This document shows positions 1 to 8,739 of a stretch of DNA of 22,611 nucleotides, one piece after another. Below the pieces are notes generated by a model. That model was given only the letters and a program-made list of their open reading frames with translations, was not told the DNA's origin and ran no database searches. This DNA comes from Lachnospiraceae bacterium. Its GTDB lineage: Bacteria > Bacillota > Clostridia > Lachnospirales > Lachnospiraceae. The number at the start of each line of letters is the position of its first letter. Position 1 is the first letter of the stretch. The stretch lies in assembly GCA_900772845.1 (NCBI GenBank), contig CAAGSD010000086.1, forward strand, positions 1-22,611. Direction: 5' to 3'. The position numbers and the translations under genes are program-made.

Positions 1-102
1 ACCAGCCGTTGTATGCCTTTTGAACAGGAACAGATCGCAGATACCTGCGTATGTTGTGGAAAACCTGCGAAAAAGATGGTATACTGGGGAAGAGCATACT
101 AA
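1..102 (+). CDS. proS: Prolyl-tRNA synthetase, C-terminal end (partial)
   Basis: This is the last 33 codons of a gene that begins before the window; the reading frame starts at base 1 and stops with TAA. The end of the protein has a Cys-rich patch (CVCCGK) followed by the terminal WGRAY. That matches the zinc-binding C-terminal domain of the archaeal/eukaryote-like (type 3) prolyl-tRNA synthetase, common in Clostridia, which ends in a conserved Tyr. The enzyme charges tRNA-Pro in the cytoplasm. The gene is followed by a 150 bp inverted-repeat element and then a terminator at 284-330. The identification rests on a short tail only, but the motif is distinctive. Confidence 0.85.
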   Translation, partial: TSRCMPFEQEQIADTCVCCGKPAKKMVYWGRAY

Positions 103-110
103 GATATATG

Positions 111-260
111 TAACTATTCAGAGCCATGTAAATATCGTCAAATATTCGTCGAATGCTGGCATTCGTAAGAATATTTTATGATATTTATAGGGCGAAGTAA
201 CCACATGAGCAAAAAAGAAGCTCCATAGGAGCGTTTTGCGAATGGGGTTCTGAATAGTTA
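111..260. repeat. MITE-like 150 bp element with terminal inverted repeats
   Basis: The 15 bp ends TAACTATTCAGAGCC (111-125) and GGTTCTGAATAGTTA (246-260) are inverted repeats with one mismatch. Inside are smaller dyads: GAATGC-TG-GCATTC near 154-167, GCTCC-ATA-GGAGC near 221-233, and an imperfect AAATATCGTCAAATATTC/GAATATTTTATGATATTT pair. There is no open reading frame. The nested-palindrome layout fits a non-autonomous miniature element or a dispersed intergenic repeat inserted between the proS stop and its terminator. It could also fold as an RNA in the proS 3' UTR. Confidence 0.6.
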
Positions 261-283
261 TGAAAATATTTGTAAGGCAGATC

Positions 284-330
284 AAGACGCAGGCCGGTAG
301 TATTGCTACAGGGTCTGCGCCTTATTTTTC
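284..330 (+). terminator. Rho-independent terminator of proS
   Basis: The arms AAGACGCAGGCC (284-295) and GGTCTGCGCCTT (312-323) pair over 12 positions with one A-C mismatch and one G-T wobble. An inner GTAG/CTAC pairing sits in the loop and ATTTTTC follows. It lies downstream of proS and upstream of the esterase gene at 361. Confidence 0.75.
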
Positions 331-360
331 AATGATAATGCTCGGAAATGAGGAAAAAAG

Positions 361-1227
361 ATGATCTATAATACATTTGAAATGAGTCAGGAGGGTTCCC
401 TGCCGGGAGCACATTTAGTTACCTATATTCAGGAGTATTCGGAGGCAATGGCAATTAACGACAGACCGCTGATCCTGTTATGTCCGGGTGGCGGCTATAC
501 CAGAACCTCCGACAGAGAGGCAGAACCCATGGCACTGAAATTCCTGGCGATGGGATATCATGTGGCAGTGCTTCGCTATTCCTGCGCTCCGGCGGAATAT
601 CCCACTTCCTTAAAGGAACTGGCTTACAGCATCAAGCTCCTGCGGGAGCATGCAGCAGAGTGGCACATTGATCCCCACAAGATCGTAGTGGAAGGCTGCT
701 CTGCGGGAGGACATCTGGCAGCCAGTCTGGGTGTGTTCTGGGATGAAGATTTTCTGGCAGAGAGTCAGGGCCTTTCCACATCCGAGCATGAGGTGCTGCG
801 TCCGGACGGACTGCTGTTATGCTATCCCGTCATTACTTCCGGGGAATTTGCACACAGAGGATCTTTTGAGAATCTGTTAGGCAGCAGGCAGGAAGAACTG
901 GGAGAGAAGTTGTCACTGGAAAAACAGGTGACGAATAAGGTGCCGAAGACCTTCATCTGGCATACCTTTGCGGATCAGTCGGTACCCGTAGAGAACTCGC
1001 TGCTGTTTGTAAGTGCCCTTCGCAGAGCAGGAGTCCCCACGGAATTCCACATGTATGAAAAGGGAGCCCATGGTCTGGCATTGGCTGACAAACTGACAGA
1101 GACCAACGACGGCAGGGCCGTACAGGAGGAATGCACCTCCTGGGTTGAATTGGCACATACCTGGCTGGAGAGTCTGTTTGCCGGAGAGGTGGAAGACGGA
1201 CTGCATGCACAGGGCAGAGAATGGTAA
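361..1227 (+). CDS. Alpha/beta hydrolase, acetyl-esterase/lipase type
   Basis: A 288-residue cytoplasmic hydrolase with no signal peptide. The oxyanion-hole segment PGGGY is at residues 42-46, the nucleophile elbow GCSAGG puts the catalytic Ser at 114, the acid is probably Asp205 (FADQSVP) and the base His237 (GAHGL). This is the pattern of small-ester hydrolases related to BD-FAE and acetyl esterases, which remove acetyl or other short acyl groups from sugars or xenobiotics; the natural substrate cannot be read from sequence. The start is preceded by GAGGAAAAAAG. A second hydrolase gene begins 81 bp downstream, so the pair is probably co-transcribed and may act on related esters. Confidence 0.85.
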   Translation: MIYNTFEMSQEGSLPGAHLVTYIQEYSEAMAINDRPLILLCPGGGYTRTSDREAEPMALKFLAMGYHVAVLRYSCAPAEYPTSLKELAYSIKLLREHAAEWHIDPHKIVVEGCSAGGHLAASLGVFWDEDFLAESQGLSTSEHEVLRPDGLLLCYPVITSGEFAHRGSFENLLGSRQEELGEKLSLEKQVTNKVPKTFIWHTFADQSVPVENSLLFVSALRRAGVPTEFHMYEKGAHGLALADKLTETNDGRAVQEECTSWVELAHTWLESLFAGEVEDGLHAQGREW

Positions 1228-1308
1228 GTATCAAGGTTGGGGGCTTTTGACTCCGATGTCATAGAAGAAAAGAATAGAAAGAATAGATAAGAAACGCAAG
1301 GAGCAGGC

Positions 1309-2394
1309 ATGGAGAAGGCAGATACGATCATTCAGATTCCTCATTTTTATGGAAGTCTGAAAGGAATGCAGAAAAAATTTGATAATTATGCAAGACAGGA
1401 TGCTTTTACCGGATCCACGAAAGAAGAGTGGGAAGTCTGGAAGGAGACTTCAAGGGAGACATTGAAGGAGCTTCTGGGATGGAAATACATGGAAGAATGT
1501 GATCTGGAACCTCGTGTAGAGGAAGTCGTGGAACTGGAGAATGGTATCCGCCGGGAAAAAGTGATCCTTCAGGTAGAACCGGAAGTGTACATGCCTATGT
1601 ATATCCTGATTCCACCCAGGCATGGTGAGGGAAAACAGAAATGTTTTCTGGCTCTTCCGGGACATCAGGGTGCAGGTAAATTCAGCGTGGCAGGCCGTGA
1701 CGACATTCCCGCAGTAAAACGGATGATCGAGTTCTATCATTATGATTACGGCATGCAGCTGGCAAAGCGGGGCTATGTGGCGATCTGTCCGGACTGCAGA
1801 GGCTTCGGAGAACGCAGAGATGAAGCATTGCAGAAAGGAACGGATGAGAAATCTTTTCTGACCAGTACCTGTTTTCATCTGGCACATATGGCGGAGCCTC
1901 TGGGTGAGACCGTGGCAGGTATGTGCACCTGGGATGCTTCCCGGCTGATCGATTATGTATACGAACGGGGCGAATGGGATACTGACGATTTAGGCGTAGT
2001 GGGATTTTCCGGCGGCGGCATGCAGACGTTGTGGATCGCTGCACTGGATGATCGTGTAAAAAAGTGCATTATCAGTGGATATCTCTACGGATACCGTGAT
2101 GCATTGTTGCTATTGAATGGAAATTGCAGCTGTAATTATGTTCCGCATCTGTGGGAACACTTTGATATGGGAGATATTGCATCTCTCATTGCGCCGAGAC
2201 CGCTGGCGATCCAGTCCTGCCGGGATGACCATCTGAACGGGCCCAGGGGACTGGTGAATGTGACGGAGCAGTTAGATATTGTACGGAAGGCTTACAGCCT
2301 GTACGGAAAAGAGGAATATCCGATCCATGATGTCAGAGAGGGAGACCACTGCTGGCATGAAGAGGTATTGGATATCGCACTGCCAAGACTGTAA
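1309..2394 (+). CDS. Alpha/beta hydrolase family protein (acetyl-xylan-esterase/Abhydrolase_7-like)
   Basis: A 361-residue alpha/beta hydrolase larger than its upstream neighbour. An N-terminal helical part (about 1-70) precedes the fold. LALPGHQGAG (114-123) is the oxyanion region and GFSGGG puts the nucleophile Ser at 234. APRPLAIQSCRDD provides the acid (Asp306 or 307) and EGDHCWH the His347. The arrangement resembles the large acetyl-xylan-esterase/dienelactone-hydrolase-like group that acts on acylated carbohydrates. AAGGAG lies about 8 bp before the ATG. There is no secretion signal, so it would act on imported substrates in the cytoplasm. Exact substrate unknown. Confidence 0.8.
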   Translation: MEKADTIIQIPHFYGSLKGMQKKFDNYARQDAFTGSTKEEWEVWKETSRETLKELLGWKYMEECDLEPRVEEVVELENGIRREKVILQVEPEVYMPMYILIPPRHGEGKQKCFLALPGHQGAGKFSVAGRDDIPAVKRMIEFYHYDYGMQLAKRGYVAICPDCRGFGERRDEALQKGTDEKSFLTSTCFHLAHMAEPLGETVAGMCTWDASRLIDYVYERGEWDTDDLGVVGFSGGGMQTLWIAALDDRVKKCIISGYLYGYRDALLLLNGNCSCNYVPHLWEHFDMGDIASLIAPRPLAIQSCRDDHLNGPRGLVNVTEQLDIVRKAYSLYGKEEYPIHDVREGDHCWHEEVLDIALPRL

Positions 2395-2439
2395 GACATT
2401 TATAACCCCTGTCAATAGTTAAAAAATATGGAGGAACGC

Positions 2440-3420
2440 ATGGAATATATCGTTCTGGATCTGGAATGGAATCAGAGCAACACCGGCAAAGAAGAAGCGG
2501 TGGAGAAGATTCCTTTTGAAATCATTGAGATAGGTGCCATTAAACTGAATAGTGACCGTGTCATGATCAGTGAGTTTAATGAACTTGTCAAACCGCAGAT
2601 TTACCATGAGATGCATAAGATCACCAGTAAACTGATCCATATCCAGATGCAGGAGCTGGAGCGTGGAAGGCCTTTCCCGCAAGTCGGAGAGGATTTTGTG
2701 AACTGGTGTGGATCGGAGGATCATCTGTTCTGTACCTGGGGGACTCTGGATCTGACAGAACTGCAGCGGAATATGGCATATTATGAGATGCCTCTTCTGG
2801 CAGAAGGACCGTTGCCGTTTCTGGATGTGCAGAAACTGTTTGCCATCGCCTACGAGGAGCGTAAGATCCGCAGAAATCTGGAATACGCCATTGATTTTCT
2901 GAACATCGAAAAAGATATTCCGTTCCACCGGGCGTTCAGCGATGCTTATTATACGGCAAAAATACTGATCCGGATACTGGAAGAGCATCCGGAAGTGCTG
3001 GTGAATCTGTCTTATGATACTTTCTGCCCTCCCAGGGACCGGAAAAGTGAGGTTAAGACACAGTTTGATACGTATGTAAAGTACATTTCCAGAGAATTTA
3101 AGGACAAAACGGAAGCCTTTGCGGATAAGGAAGTTGTGTCCAGCAAGTGTTATCTCTGCCACAGGAATCTGCGAAAACGGATCAAATGGTTCAGTGCCAA
3201 CGGCAGACATTATTATTGTGTGGCTTATTGTGAAAAACATGGATATCTCAAGGGCAAGATCCGGGTGCGGAAGGCTTATGACGGTGGGGTGTATATCGTC
3301 AAGACGACGAAGTTCATTTCCAAAGAAGATGCAGATGCCATTGCAGCCCGCAGAGATCATGCAAGGGAAGTACGTAAGCGCCATAAACACAGCAAAGCAG
3401 CCGGAGTGGCCGAAGAATAA
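2440..3420 (+). CDS. 3'-5' exonuclease of the DEDDh (RNase T/DnaQ-like) family with C-terminal Cys cluster
   Basis: 326 residues counted from the ATG at 2440, chosen because GGAGG at 2430-2434 is well placed for it. An upstream ATG at 2428 has no such site. Residues 1-185 form an exonuclease domain with all five metal/catalytic positions visible: Asp7 and Glu9 (DLEWN), Asp104 (GTLDL), His163 and Asp168 (HRAFSD). Such domains remove nucleotides from 3' ends of RNA or DNA, here as a KapD-like stand-alone protein. The C-terminal third adds Cys237/Cys240 and Cys260/Cys264, spaced like a zinc-binding ribbon, then a very basic tail. This part may bind nucleic acid. Its stop codon directly abuts the next start. 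Confidence 0.85.
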   Translation: MEYIVLDLEWNQSNTGKEEAVEKIPFEIIEIGAIKLNSDRVMISEFNELVKPQIYHEMHKITSKLIHIQMQELERGRPFPQVGEDFVNWCGSEDHLFCTWGTLDLTELQRNMAYYEMPLLAEGPLPFLDVQKLFAIAYEERKIRRNLEYAIDFLNIEKDIPFHRAFSDAYYTAKILIRILEEHPEVLVNLSYDTFCPPRDRKSEVKTQFDTYVKYISREFKDKTEAFADKEVVSSKCYLCHRNLRKRIKWFSANGRHYYCVAYCEKHGYLKGKIRVRKAYDGGVYIVKTTKFISKEDADAIAARRDHAREVRKRHKHSKAAGVAEE

Positions 3421-4164
3421 ATGATGGATCAGAAGCGTTTTGAAGAGGCTAAGAAAAAAATCATAGGTGTGGATCGTCAAAGACTGGGAATCGGAACACT
3501 CTCAGAGAAGACGGTTCACGCTATTTTTAAGGATTATTGTGAGCCGGATGAGGATCATCAGGAGATTCCTATAGAGAATTACGTGGCGGATATCTATAAA
3601 GATGGGGAGATCATTGAGATTCAGACAAGGCAGTTTAACCGGATGCGGGGAAAGCTTACGACCTTTCTGCCGCTCTATCCTGTGACTATTGTATATCCTA
3701 TCCCTTATGAAAAATGGCTGATCTGGATCGATGAAGAGAGCGGAGAGTTGAGCAAGAAGCGGAAATCTCCGAAAAAAGGTTCTGCCTATCAGGCTTTCAA
3801 GGAATTATATAAGATAAAAATGTTTTTAAAGGATCCGAATATCCGTTTCAAATTTATTCTGGTAAATATGGAAGAATACCGGCTGTTGAACGGGTGGAGC
3901 CGTGATAAGAAAAAGGGATCCATGCGGTATGACAGAATCCCCACGGAACTGGTGGAAGAGGTGGAGATCCGGCAGCCGGAGGATTATATGCAATTTGTGC
4001 CCTATGAGCTGGAAGAGCCTTTTCATAGTAAAGATTTTGCAAAGGCGGCGCATATTCCCCTTTCTCTGGCACAGACGGTATTGAATATTTTGTTTGAAAT
4101 GGGAACTGTGGAACGTGTGGGAAAACAAGGAAACAGTTATTTATATCGGGTAGTGGAAAAATAA
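3421..4164 (+). CDS. Uncharacterised protein, possible restriction-nuclease-like core plus winged helix
   Basis: A 247-residue protein not assigned to a named family here. The start is ATG 3421 or the adjacent ATG 3424; there is only a weak ribosome site and it follows the exonuclease stop with no gap, so translation is probably coupled. Residues 50-75 read ENYVADIYKDGEIIEIQTRQ, which has the spacing of a PD-(D/E)xK nuclease core (Asp, then E-x-Q in place of E-x-K). The last 50 residues (HSKDFAKAAHIPLSLAQTVL...) look like a winged helix-turn-helix. Both readings are inference. Pairing with an exonuclease hints at nucleic-acid work. The last codons lie inside the hairpin at 4163-4195. Confidence 0.6.
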   Translation: MMDQKRFEEAKKKIIGVDRQRLGIGTLSEKTVHAIFKDYCEPDEDHQEIPIENYVADIYKDGEIIEIQTRQFNRMRGKLTTFLPLYPVTIVYPIPYEKWLIWIDEESGELSKKRKSPKKGSAYQAFKELYKIKMFLKDPNIRFKFILVNMEEYRLLNGWSRDKKKGSMRYDRIPTELVEEVEIRQPEDYMQFVPYELEEPFHSKDFAKAAHIPLSLAQTVLNILFEMGTVERVGKQGNSYLYRVVEK

Positions 4165-4195
4165 GAGGACTGAAGCTTGCGGCTTCAGTCCTCTT
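4163..4195. terminator. Shared hairpin terminator of two convergent genes
   Basis: A perfect 14 bp stem, AAGAGGACTGAAGC (4163-4176) and GCTTCAGTCCTCTT (4182-4195), with loop TTGCG. The plus-strand gene stops at 4162-4164 and the minus-strand kinase stops at 4185-4187, so both stop codons touch the hairpin. On the minus strand the stem is followed by ATTTTTCC, a good terminator for the kinase operon. On the plus strand only CGTCTTCC follows, so termination there should be weaker. Confidence 0.8.
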
Positions 4196-5612
4196 CGTCT
4201 TCCTGATGGGATTTTGGCAGGGAAAAGATAAATTCACTGCCGACACCCGGTGTACTGATGACATTAATATGTTCATTGTGGGCATTAATGATTTCTTTTA
4301 CAATAGAAAGCCCCAGGCCGGTTCCCTTTTTGTCTTTACCACGGGACAGGTCTGATTTGTAAAAACGATCCCAGATCAGCTTCAGGTCTTCTTTGGGGAT
4401 ACCGATTCCCGTGTCCTTTACGGAAACAAAAAGTTTGTTTTTCTTCTCTGAGGTCTCAATGTGGATCACGGAATCATGGTGACTAAACTTTATGGCATTG
4501 TCCATGAGGTTATACAGGACCTGCTGAATCTTTCCCATATCTGCATGGACATACATTTCATTGCCGGTCAGGATCATTTCGATGGCAATGGATTTGCTGT
4601 GACAGGTGCCTTCAAAGGAAGCCGCAGTATTGCGGATGACCTGATTGATATCGAAATCCGTTTTGTCTAAGAGCATTCCTTTGGTATTCAGATTATTCAG
4701 AGTCAACAGACTGTTGGTCAGCTTCGTCAGCCGTTCGGTCTCATTCAGTACGATATTGATGTATTTTTCATGCATCTCCGGCGGAATCGTACCGTCCAGC
4801 ATGGCTTCCAGATACCCCCGGATCGAAGTCAGAGGAGAACGGAAATCATGGGAGACATTGGCTACGAACTTCTTCTGGTCATCTTCGGAACGGGCAATCT
4901 CGTTGGCCATATAGTTCAGGCAGGAAGCGAGATAACCGATCTCGTCTTCACTGTCCACCTGAAATTCATAGTGCATATTGCCGGCGGCATACTGCTCTGT
5001 GGCATGAGTGATCTTTCGCAGAGGAATATATACGATCTCGGTGAAAAAGATCAGAATGATCAGAGATAACAGGAACAGGATCGCCAGGGTGATATAGGAA
5101 ATATTCAGCAGGCTGTTACAGGATTTCTGAATATCATTCATATCGGTATGAATGACTACATAGCCTTTTACCTTGTAGTTGGAGGTAATGGGAGCAAATA
5201 CAGTAAGTACATCCGAATCAAAATTATCGAAGAAATCACCAACAATGTAATAAGAGCCGCTGGTTACGGTCGAATCAAAATTTTCGATCACCACAACATT
5301 TTCCACATCCAGCGGTGTATTGGTATCCAATACCAGCCTGCCGGAGGGATTGATGATGCGGATCTCGGAATTCAGGTAAACCGCCAGAGAATCCAGCTGT
5401 GTTTTTACGGTTTCCAGAGTGGTTTCGCTGGTGTACAGACCGCCGGCATAGGTCCCGGCTATCAGCGTTGCTTCGGAATAGAGACTTTCTGCTTTTTCCC
5501 GGACTAAATGTTCTTTGGTCATATTGGGAACAAAGGTGGTGACGATGATAAATCCGAATACACCAAAAATAAAATAAGCCAGTATAAATTTTAGATAAAG
5601 TGTTTTTTTCAT
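4185..5612 (-). CDS. Membrane sensor histidine kinase (HAMP-HisKA-HATPase)
   Basis: A 475-residue two-component sensor. Transmembrane helices at about 7-27 and 171-191 enclose an extracytoplasmic sensor domain of about 140 residues. A HAMP linker (192-244) follows, then HisKA with phospho-acceptor His255 (ANVSHDFRSPL). The ATPase domain has the N box (NLMDNAIKFS, Asn372), G1 box DTGIG (400-404) and G2 box GTGLGLS (430-436). It autophosphorylates and passes phosphate to the regulator encoded 23 bp upstream on the same strand, which it overlaps functionally as a PhoR/ResE-like pair. The signal is unknown. The start ATG has only a weak GCAGG site, suggesting dependence on upstream translation. 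The acidic C-terminal EDEED is encoded by the terminator stem. Confidence 0.93.
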   Translation of the reverse strand: MKKTLYLKFILAYFIFGVFGFIIVTTFVPNMTKEHLVREKAESLYSEATLIAGTYAGGLYTSETTLETVKTQLDSLAVYLNSEIRIINPSGRLVLDTNTPLDVENVVVIENFDSTVTSGSYYIVGDFFDNFDSDVLTVFAPITSNYKVKGYVVIHTDMNDIQKSCNSLLNISYITLAILFLLSLIILIFFTEIVYIPLRKITHATEQYAAGNMHYEFQVDSEDEIGYLASCLNYMANEIARSEDDQKKFVANVSHDFRSPLTSIRGYLEAMLDGTIPPEMHEKYINIVLNETERLTKLTNSLLTLNNLNTKGMLLDKTDFDINQVIRNTAASFEGTCHSKSIAIEMILTGNEMYVHADMGKIQQVLYNLMDNAIKFSHHDSVIHIETSEKKNKLFVSVKDTGIGIPKEDLKLIWDRFYKSDLSRGKDKKGTGLGLSIVKEIINAHNEHINVISTPGVGSEFIFSLPKSHQEDEED

Positions 5613-5635
5613 AAGAAAACCTGCTTTGTATCGTA

Positions 5636-6337
5636 TTAATTACGAACTTCAAATTTATATCCGATGCCCCAGATGGTACTGATCTTCCAATTGGCGTGAT
5701 CCTTGATCTTTTCACGAAGACGCTTGATGTGCACATCTACGGTACGGGTATCACCGATATATTCATATCCCCAGATCTGATCCAGAAGCTGTTCCCTGGT
5801 AAATACGTGGTTCGGGGAAGAAGCCAGGAAGTAGAGCAGTTCCAGTTCTTTTGGAGGCATTTCCACGGTATGTCCCATATAGACTACGGAGTAGTTGGTC
5901 AGGTTGATGGTGAGATCCGCATATTCCACGCATTTATCATTGGGATTCTCGGTGGGGGTACTGGTGGGCTTGTAACGTCTGAGGACTGCTTTGGCTCGGG
6001 CTACCAGTTCCTTGGAATCAAAAGGCTTTTCCATATAGTCATCAGCGCCGAGCTCCAGGCCCAGGACCTTATCGAAGACTTCTCCTTTTGCAGAGAGCAT
6101 GATAATAGGCACGGAGTATTGTGCACGGACTTCTCTGCATACCTGATAGCCGTCAATGCCGGGGAGCATCAGATCCAGAAGGATCAGATTCGGAGCAAAG
6201 GTCTCCATGGCGGGCATTACGGACTCCCCGTCATTTACGATCATGGTCTCAAAGCATTCTTTTGTTAGATACAGGGAAATCAGTTCTGCAATATTATTAT
6301 CATCGTCTACAATGAGAATTTTCTGTTTACTTACCAT
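5636..6337 (-). CDS. OmpR/PhoB-family response regulator
   Basis: 233 residues: a receiver domain (about 4-120) with acidic pocket Asp11/Asp12, phospho-acceptor Asp55 (LLDLMLPG) and Lys84, joined by a short Thr/Pro-rich linker to a winged-helix DNA-binding domain (about 135-232; ELELLYFLASS, REQLLDQIWG, RTVDVHIKRLREKI). It is the transcription factor partner of the kinase just downstream. AGGAGG sits 9 bp before its ATG, right after the mutS2 stop, so mutS2, this gene and the kinase gene form one transcription unit. Target genes cannot be read from the window. Confidence 0.94.
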   Translation of the reverse strand: MVSKQKILIVDDDNNIAELISLYLTKECFETMIVNDGESVMPAMETFAPNLILLDLMLPGIDGYQVCREVRAQYSVPIIMLSAKGEVFDKVLGLELGADDYMEKPFDSKELVARAKAVLRRYKPTSTPTENPNDKCVEYADLTINLTNYSVVYMGHTVEMPPKELELLYFLASSPNHVFTREQLLDQIWGYEYIGDTRTVDVHIKRLREKIKDHANWKISTIWGIGYKFEVRN

Positions 6338-6357
6338 GTAGTATAAGCCTCCTGTTT

Positions 6358-8739
6358 CTATTTAAAAGTGACAATGGTTACACCTGCATCGCCCTCACCG
6401 TATTCACCCAGCCGGTATTCTTTGACGTATTTCAGGCGTTTTAAGTGGGACTGTACAGCACTGCGCAGAGCACCGGTGCCTTTTCCGTGAACGACGCGGA
6501 CACTTGGCAGATGGGCAAGGTAGGCATCGTCCAGATATTTGTCCAGTTTTGCAATGGCTTCGTCCACCGTACATCCTAAGAGATTGATCTCGGAGGACAC
6601 GGAGAAGGATTTGGACATTTTCAGTTTGCCGGTATTAATACGCTGCAGAGCAGGAGCCGTGATGGTCTCCTCTTTTATCGGCATGAGGTCGTTTACGTTG
6701 GTCTGCATACGCATGATTCCGCACTGTACGAACAGATTGCCTTTGGCATCCGGCAGGGTATTCACGATTCCCTTCAGATTCATGGAGATGATCTTCACGG
6801 AATCGCCCTTTTTCAGCTTTTTGGGATCCACAGTCTTCTGGTTGGCCGGTTTTTTCTGAGAATTACCGAGGGCCAGCTTTCCGTTCTTTTCGTTGATCTT
6901 GTCACGAACCTTCTGTCTCTTTTTCTCCAGTTCCTTGATATCGGCGGAAGCACCCACTTTATTGAAGTCGCGGATGGTTTCATCGGCTACATCTTTTGCT
7001 TCCTGGAGGATGGCTCTGGCTTTTTCGTTGGCATCCCGGAGGATTTTATCCTTGGCCTGGTCTATCTTTTCATTTTTACGTTGTAACTGCTCCTGCAACG
7101 TGCGGATACGTTCTTTGTATTCTTCGATTTCCCGTTGTTCTTTTTCGATGATCACACGGCTCTGTTCCAGGTCGGCAATGACATCTTCGAAGCTTTCGTC
7201 TTCTTTGCTGATCTGCTGTCTGGCAGCATTGATGATCTCATCAGACAGACCCAGCTTGGAGGAAATAGCGAAAGCATTACTTTTGCCGGGAATACCGATC
7301 AGCAGGCGGTAGGTAGGGCGAAGGGTCTCCACATCGAACTCACAGCAGGCATTTTCCACGAAATCAGTAGAGAGAGCATATATTTTCAGTTCGCTGTAAT
7401 GTGTGGTAGCCATGGTGCGGATCCCCCGGTCATGCAGGTAATTCAGGATGGCAATGGCCAGTGCGGCGCCCTCGGTAGGATCTGTTCCTGCTCCCAGTTC
7501 GTCGAACAGACACAGGGAATCCGCATCTGCATGCTGTAAAATGTGGACAACTCTCGTCATATGGGAGGAGAATGTGGACAGACTCTGTTCAATGCTCTGC
7601 TCATCACCGATGTCAGCATATACCTCTGAGAAAATGGACAGTTCGGAGCGGTCCAGCGCCGGAATATGCAGGCCCGCCTGTCCCATGAGGGTAAAAAGAC
7701 CCACCGTTTTCAGGGAAACGGTTTTACCGCCGGTGTTGGGCCCGGTGATGACCAGAAGGTCAAAATCTTTACCTAGCTGCACATCAATGGGAACCGCCTT
7801 TTTCTTGTTCAACAGGGGATGACGGCCTTTACGGATCTGAATATAATGATCGGTATTGAAAAGAGGCTCTGTAGCATTCTGTTCCATGGCAAGCTTTGCC
7901 TTGGCAAAGATAAAGTCCAGCGTGGTCATGATCTTCTGATTGGCAGCCAGTTCGGAAGTATGCACAGCAGCCTGGCTGCTGAGATCCGTCAGGATCACTT
8001 CGATTTCTTCCTGCTCCTGCAGGTCTAATTCTTTTAACTGGTTGTTCAGGTTCACGACAGCGGCCGGCTCGATGAAAAAGGTGGAACCGGTGGAGGACTG
8101 GTCATGTACCATTCCACTGACCTGACTTTTGTATTCTGCCTTAACGGGAATACAGTAGCGGTTGTCACGCATGGTGATGACGGCATCCTGCAAAAAGGTG
8201 CGGTAAGAGCCGTTCACCATGGAAGTCAACTGACTGTGGATTTTTTCGTTGGTATTTAATTTGGAACGGCGGATGCTTTTTAATCTGGGACTGGCATCAT
8301 CGGCCATCTCTTCTTCTGACAGGATACAGCGGTTGATCTCGTTTGCCAGCTGTGTCAGAGGGGTGAGGCCTTCAAAATAAGCATCCAGACTGTCACCCGG
8401 CAGGTCTTCCCGTTCTTTCTTCCCATAGGTTTTGATCCTTCCCACGTTATCAAGGAAAGATGCCAGCTTCAACAGTTCGGACATGGACAGAGAACTGCCG
8501 ATTTCCAGAGAGCGGATGGAGAAACCTAAGTCTCTGTTGTTGCCGAAAGAGGTACTTCCGATGCGGAAGAGACGGGCTAAAGCGTCTTTGGTCTCCCGCT
8601 GCGCAGTCCTGATGGCAGAAAGGTCTGTGGAAGGTACCAGCTCACTGCAAAGCTTTTTGCCGGGCTCGGAATCGGCCTTTTCCGTGAGGAGGTCGATGAT
8701 TTTGGTATATTCTAAAGTGGTGAGTACTTTCGTGTTCAT
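6358..8739 (-). CDS. mutS2: Endonuclease MutS2
   Basis: 793 residues, the usual MutS2 length, counted from the ATG at 8739. AAGGAG lies just upstream on the minus strand; the in-frame TTG at 8760 sits upstream of that site and is unlikely. Core and lever domains are followed by the ABC-type ATPase with Walker A GPNTGGKT (333-340) and Walker B/signature LFDELGAGTD (411-420). A coiled coil (about 510-590) precedes a C-terminal Smr domain (LLGCTVDEA ... HGKGTGALR). MutS2 lacks the mismatch-recognition domain of MutS. In Firmicutes it acts on branched DNA in recombination control and on collided ribosomes, the Smr domain being the nuclease or binding module. It leads the group with the two-component genes 20 bp downstream. 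Confidence 0.95.
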   Translation of the reverse strand: MNTKVLTTLEYTKIIDLLTEKADSEPGKKLCSELVPSTDLSAIRTAQRETKDALARLFRIGSTSFGNNRDLGFSIRSLEIGSSLSMSELLKLASFLDNVGRIKTYGKKEREDLPGDSLDAYFEGLTPLTQLANEINRCILSEEEMADDASPRLKSIRRSKLNTNEKIHSQLTSMVNGSYRTFLQDAVITMRDNRYCIPVKAEYKSQVSGMVHDQSSTGSTFFIEPAAVVNLNNQLKELDLQEQEEIEVILTDLSSQAAVHTSELAANQKIMTTLDFIFAKAKLAMEQNATEPLFNTDHYIQIRKGRHPLLNKKKAVPIDVQLGKDFDLLVITGPNTGGKTVSLKTVGLFTLMGQAGLHIPALDRSELSIFSEVYADIGDEQSIEQSLSTFSSHMTRVVHILQHADADSLCLFDELGAGTDPTEGAALAIAILNYLHDRGIRTMATTHYSELKIYALSTDFVENACCEFDVETLRPTYRLLIGIPGKSNAFAISSKLGLSDEIINAARQQISKEDESFEDVIADLEQSRVIIEKEQREIEEYKERIRTLQEQLQRKNEKIDQAKDKILRDANEKARAILQEAKDVADETIRDFNKVGASADIKELEKKRQKVRDKINEKNGKLALGNSQKKPANQKTVDPKKLKKGDSVKIISMNLKGIVNTLPDAKGNLFVQCGIMRMQTNVNDLMPIKEETITAPALQRINTGKLKMSKSFSVSSEINLLGCTVDEAIAKLDKYLDDAYLAHLPSVRVVHGKGTGALRSAVQSHLKRLKYVKEYRLGEYGEGDAGVTIVTFK

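Noticed and set aside
298..306. TAGTATTGC, a 7/9 match to the origin nonanucleotide, in the loop of a hairpin
   Set aside because: It lies in the proS terminator, lacks the final AC, and is not near a Rep gene; best explained by chance.
2419..3480. Long 353-codon frame on the minus strand
   Set aside because: It is antisense to the exonuclease gene, whose catalytic motifs are clear, and shows no recognisable domain or ribosome site.
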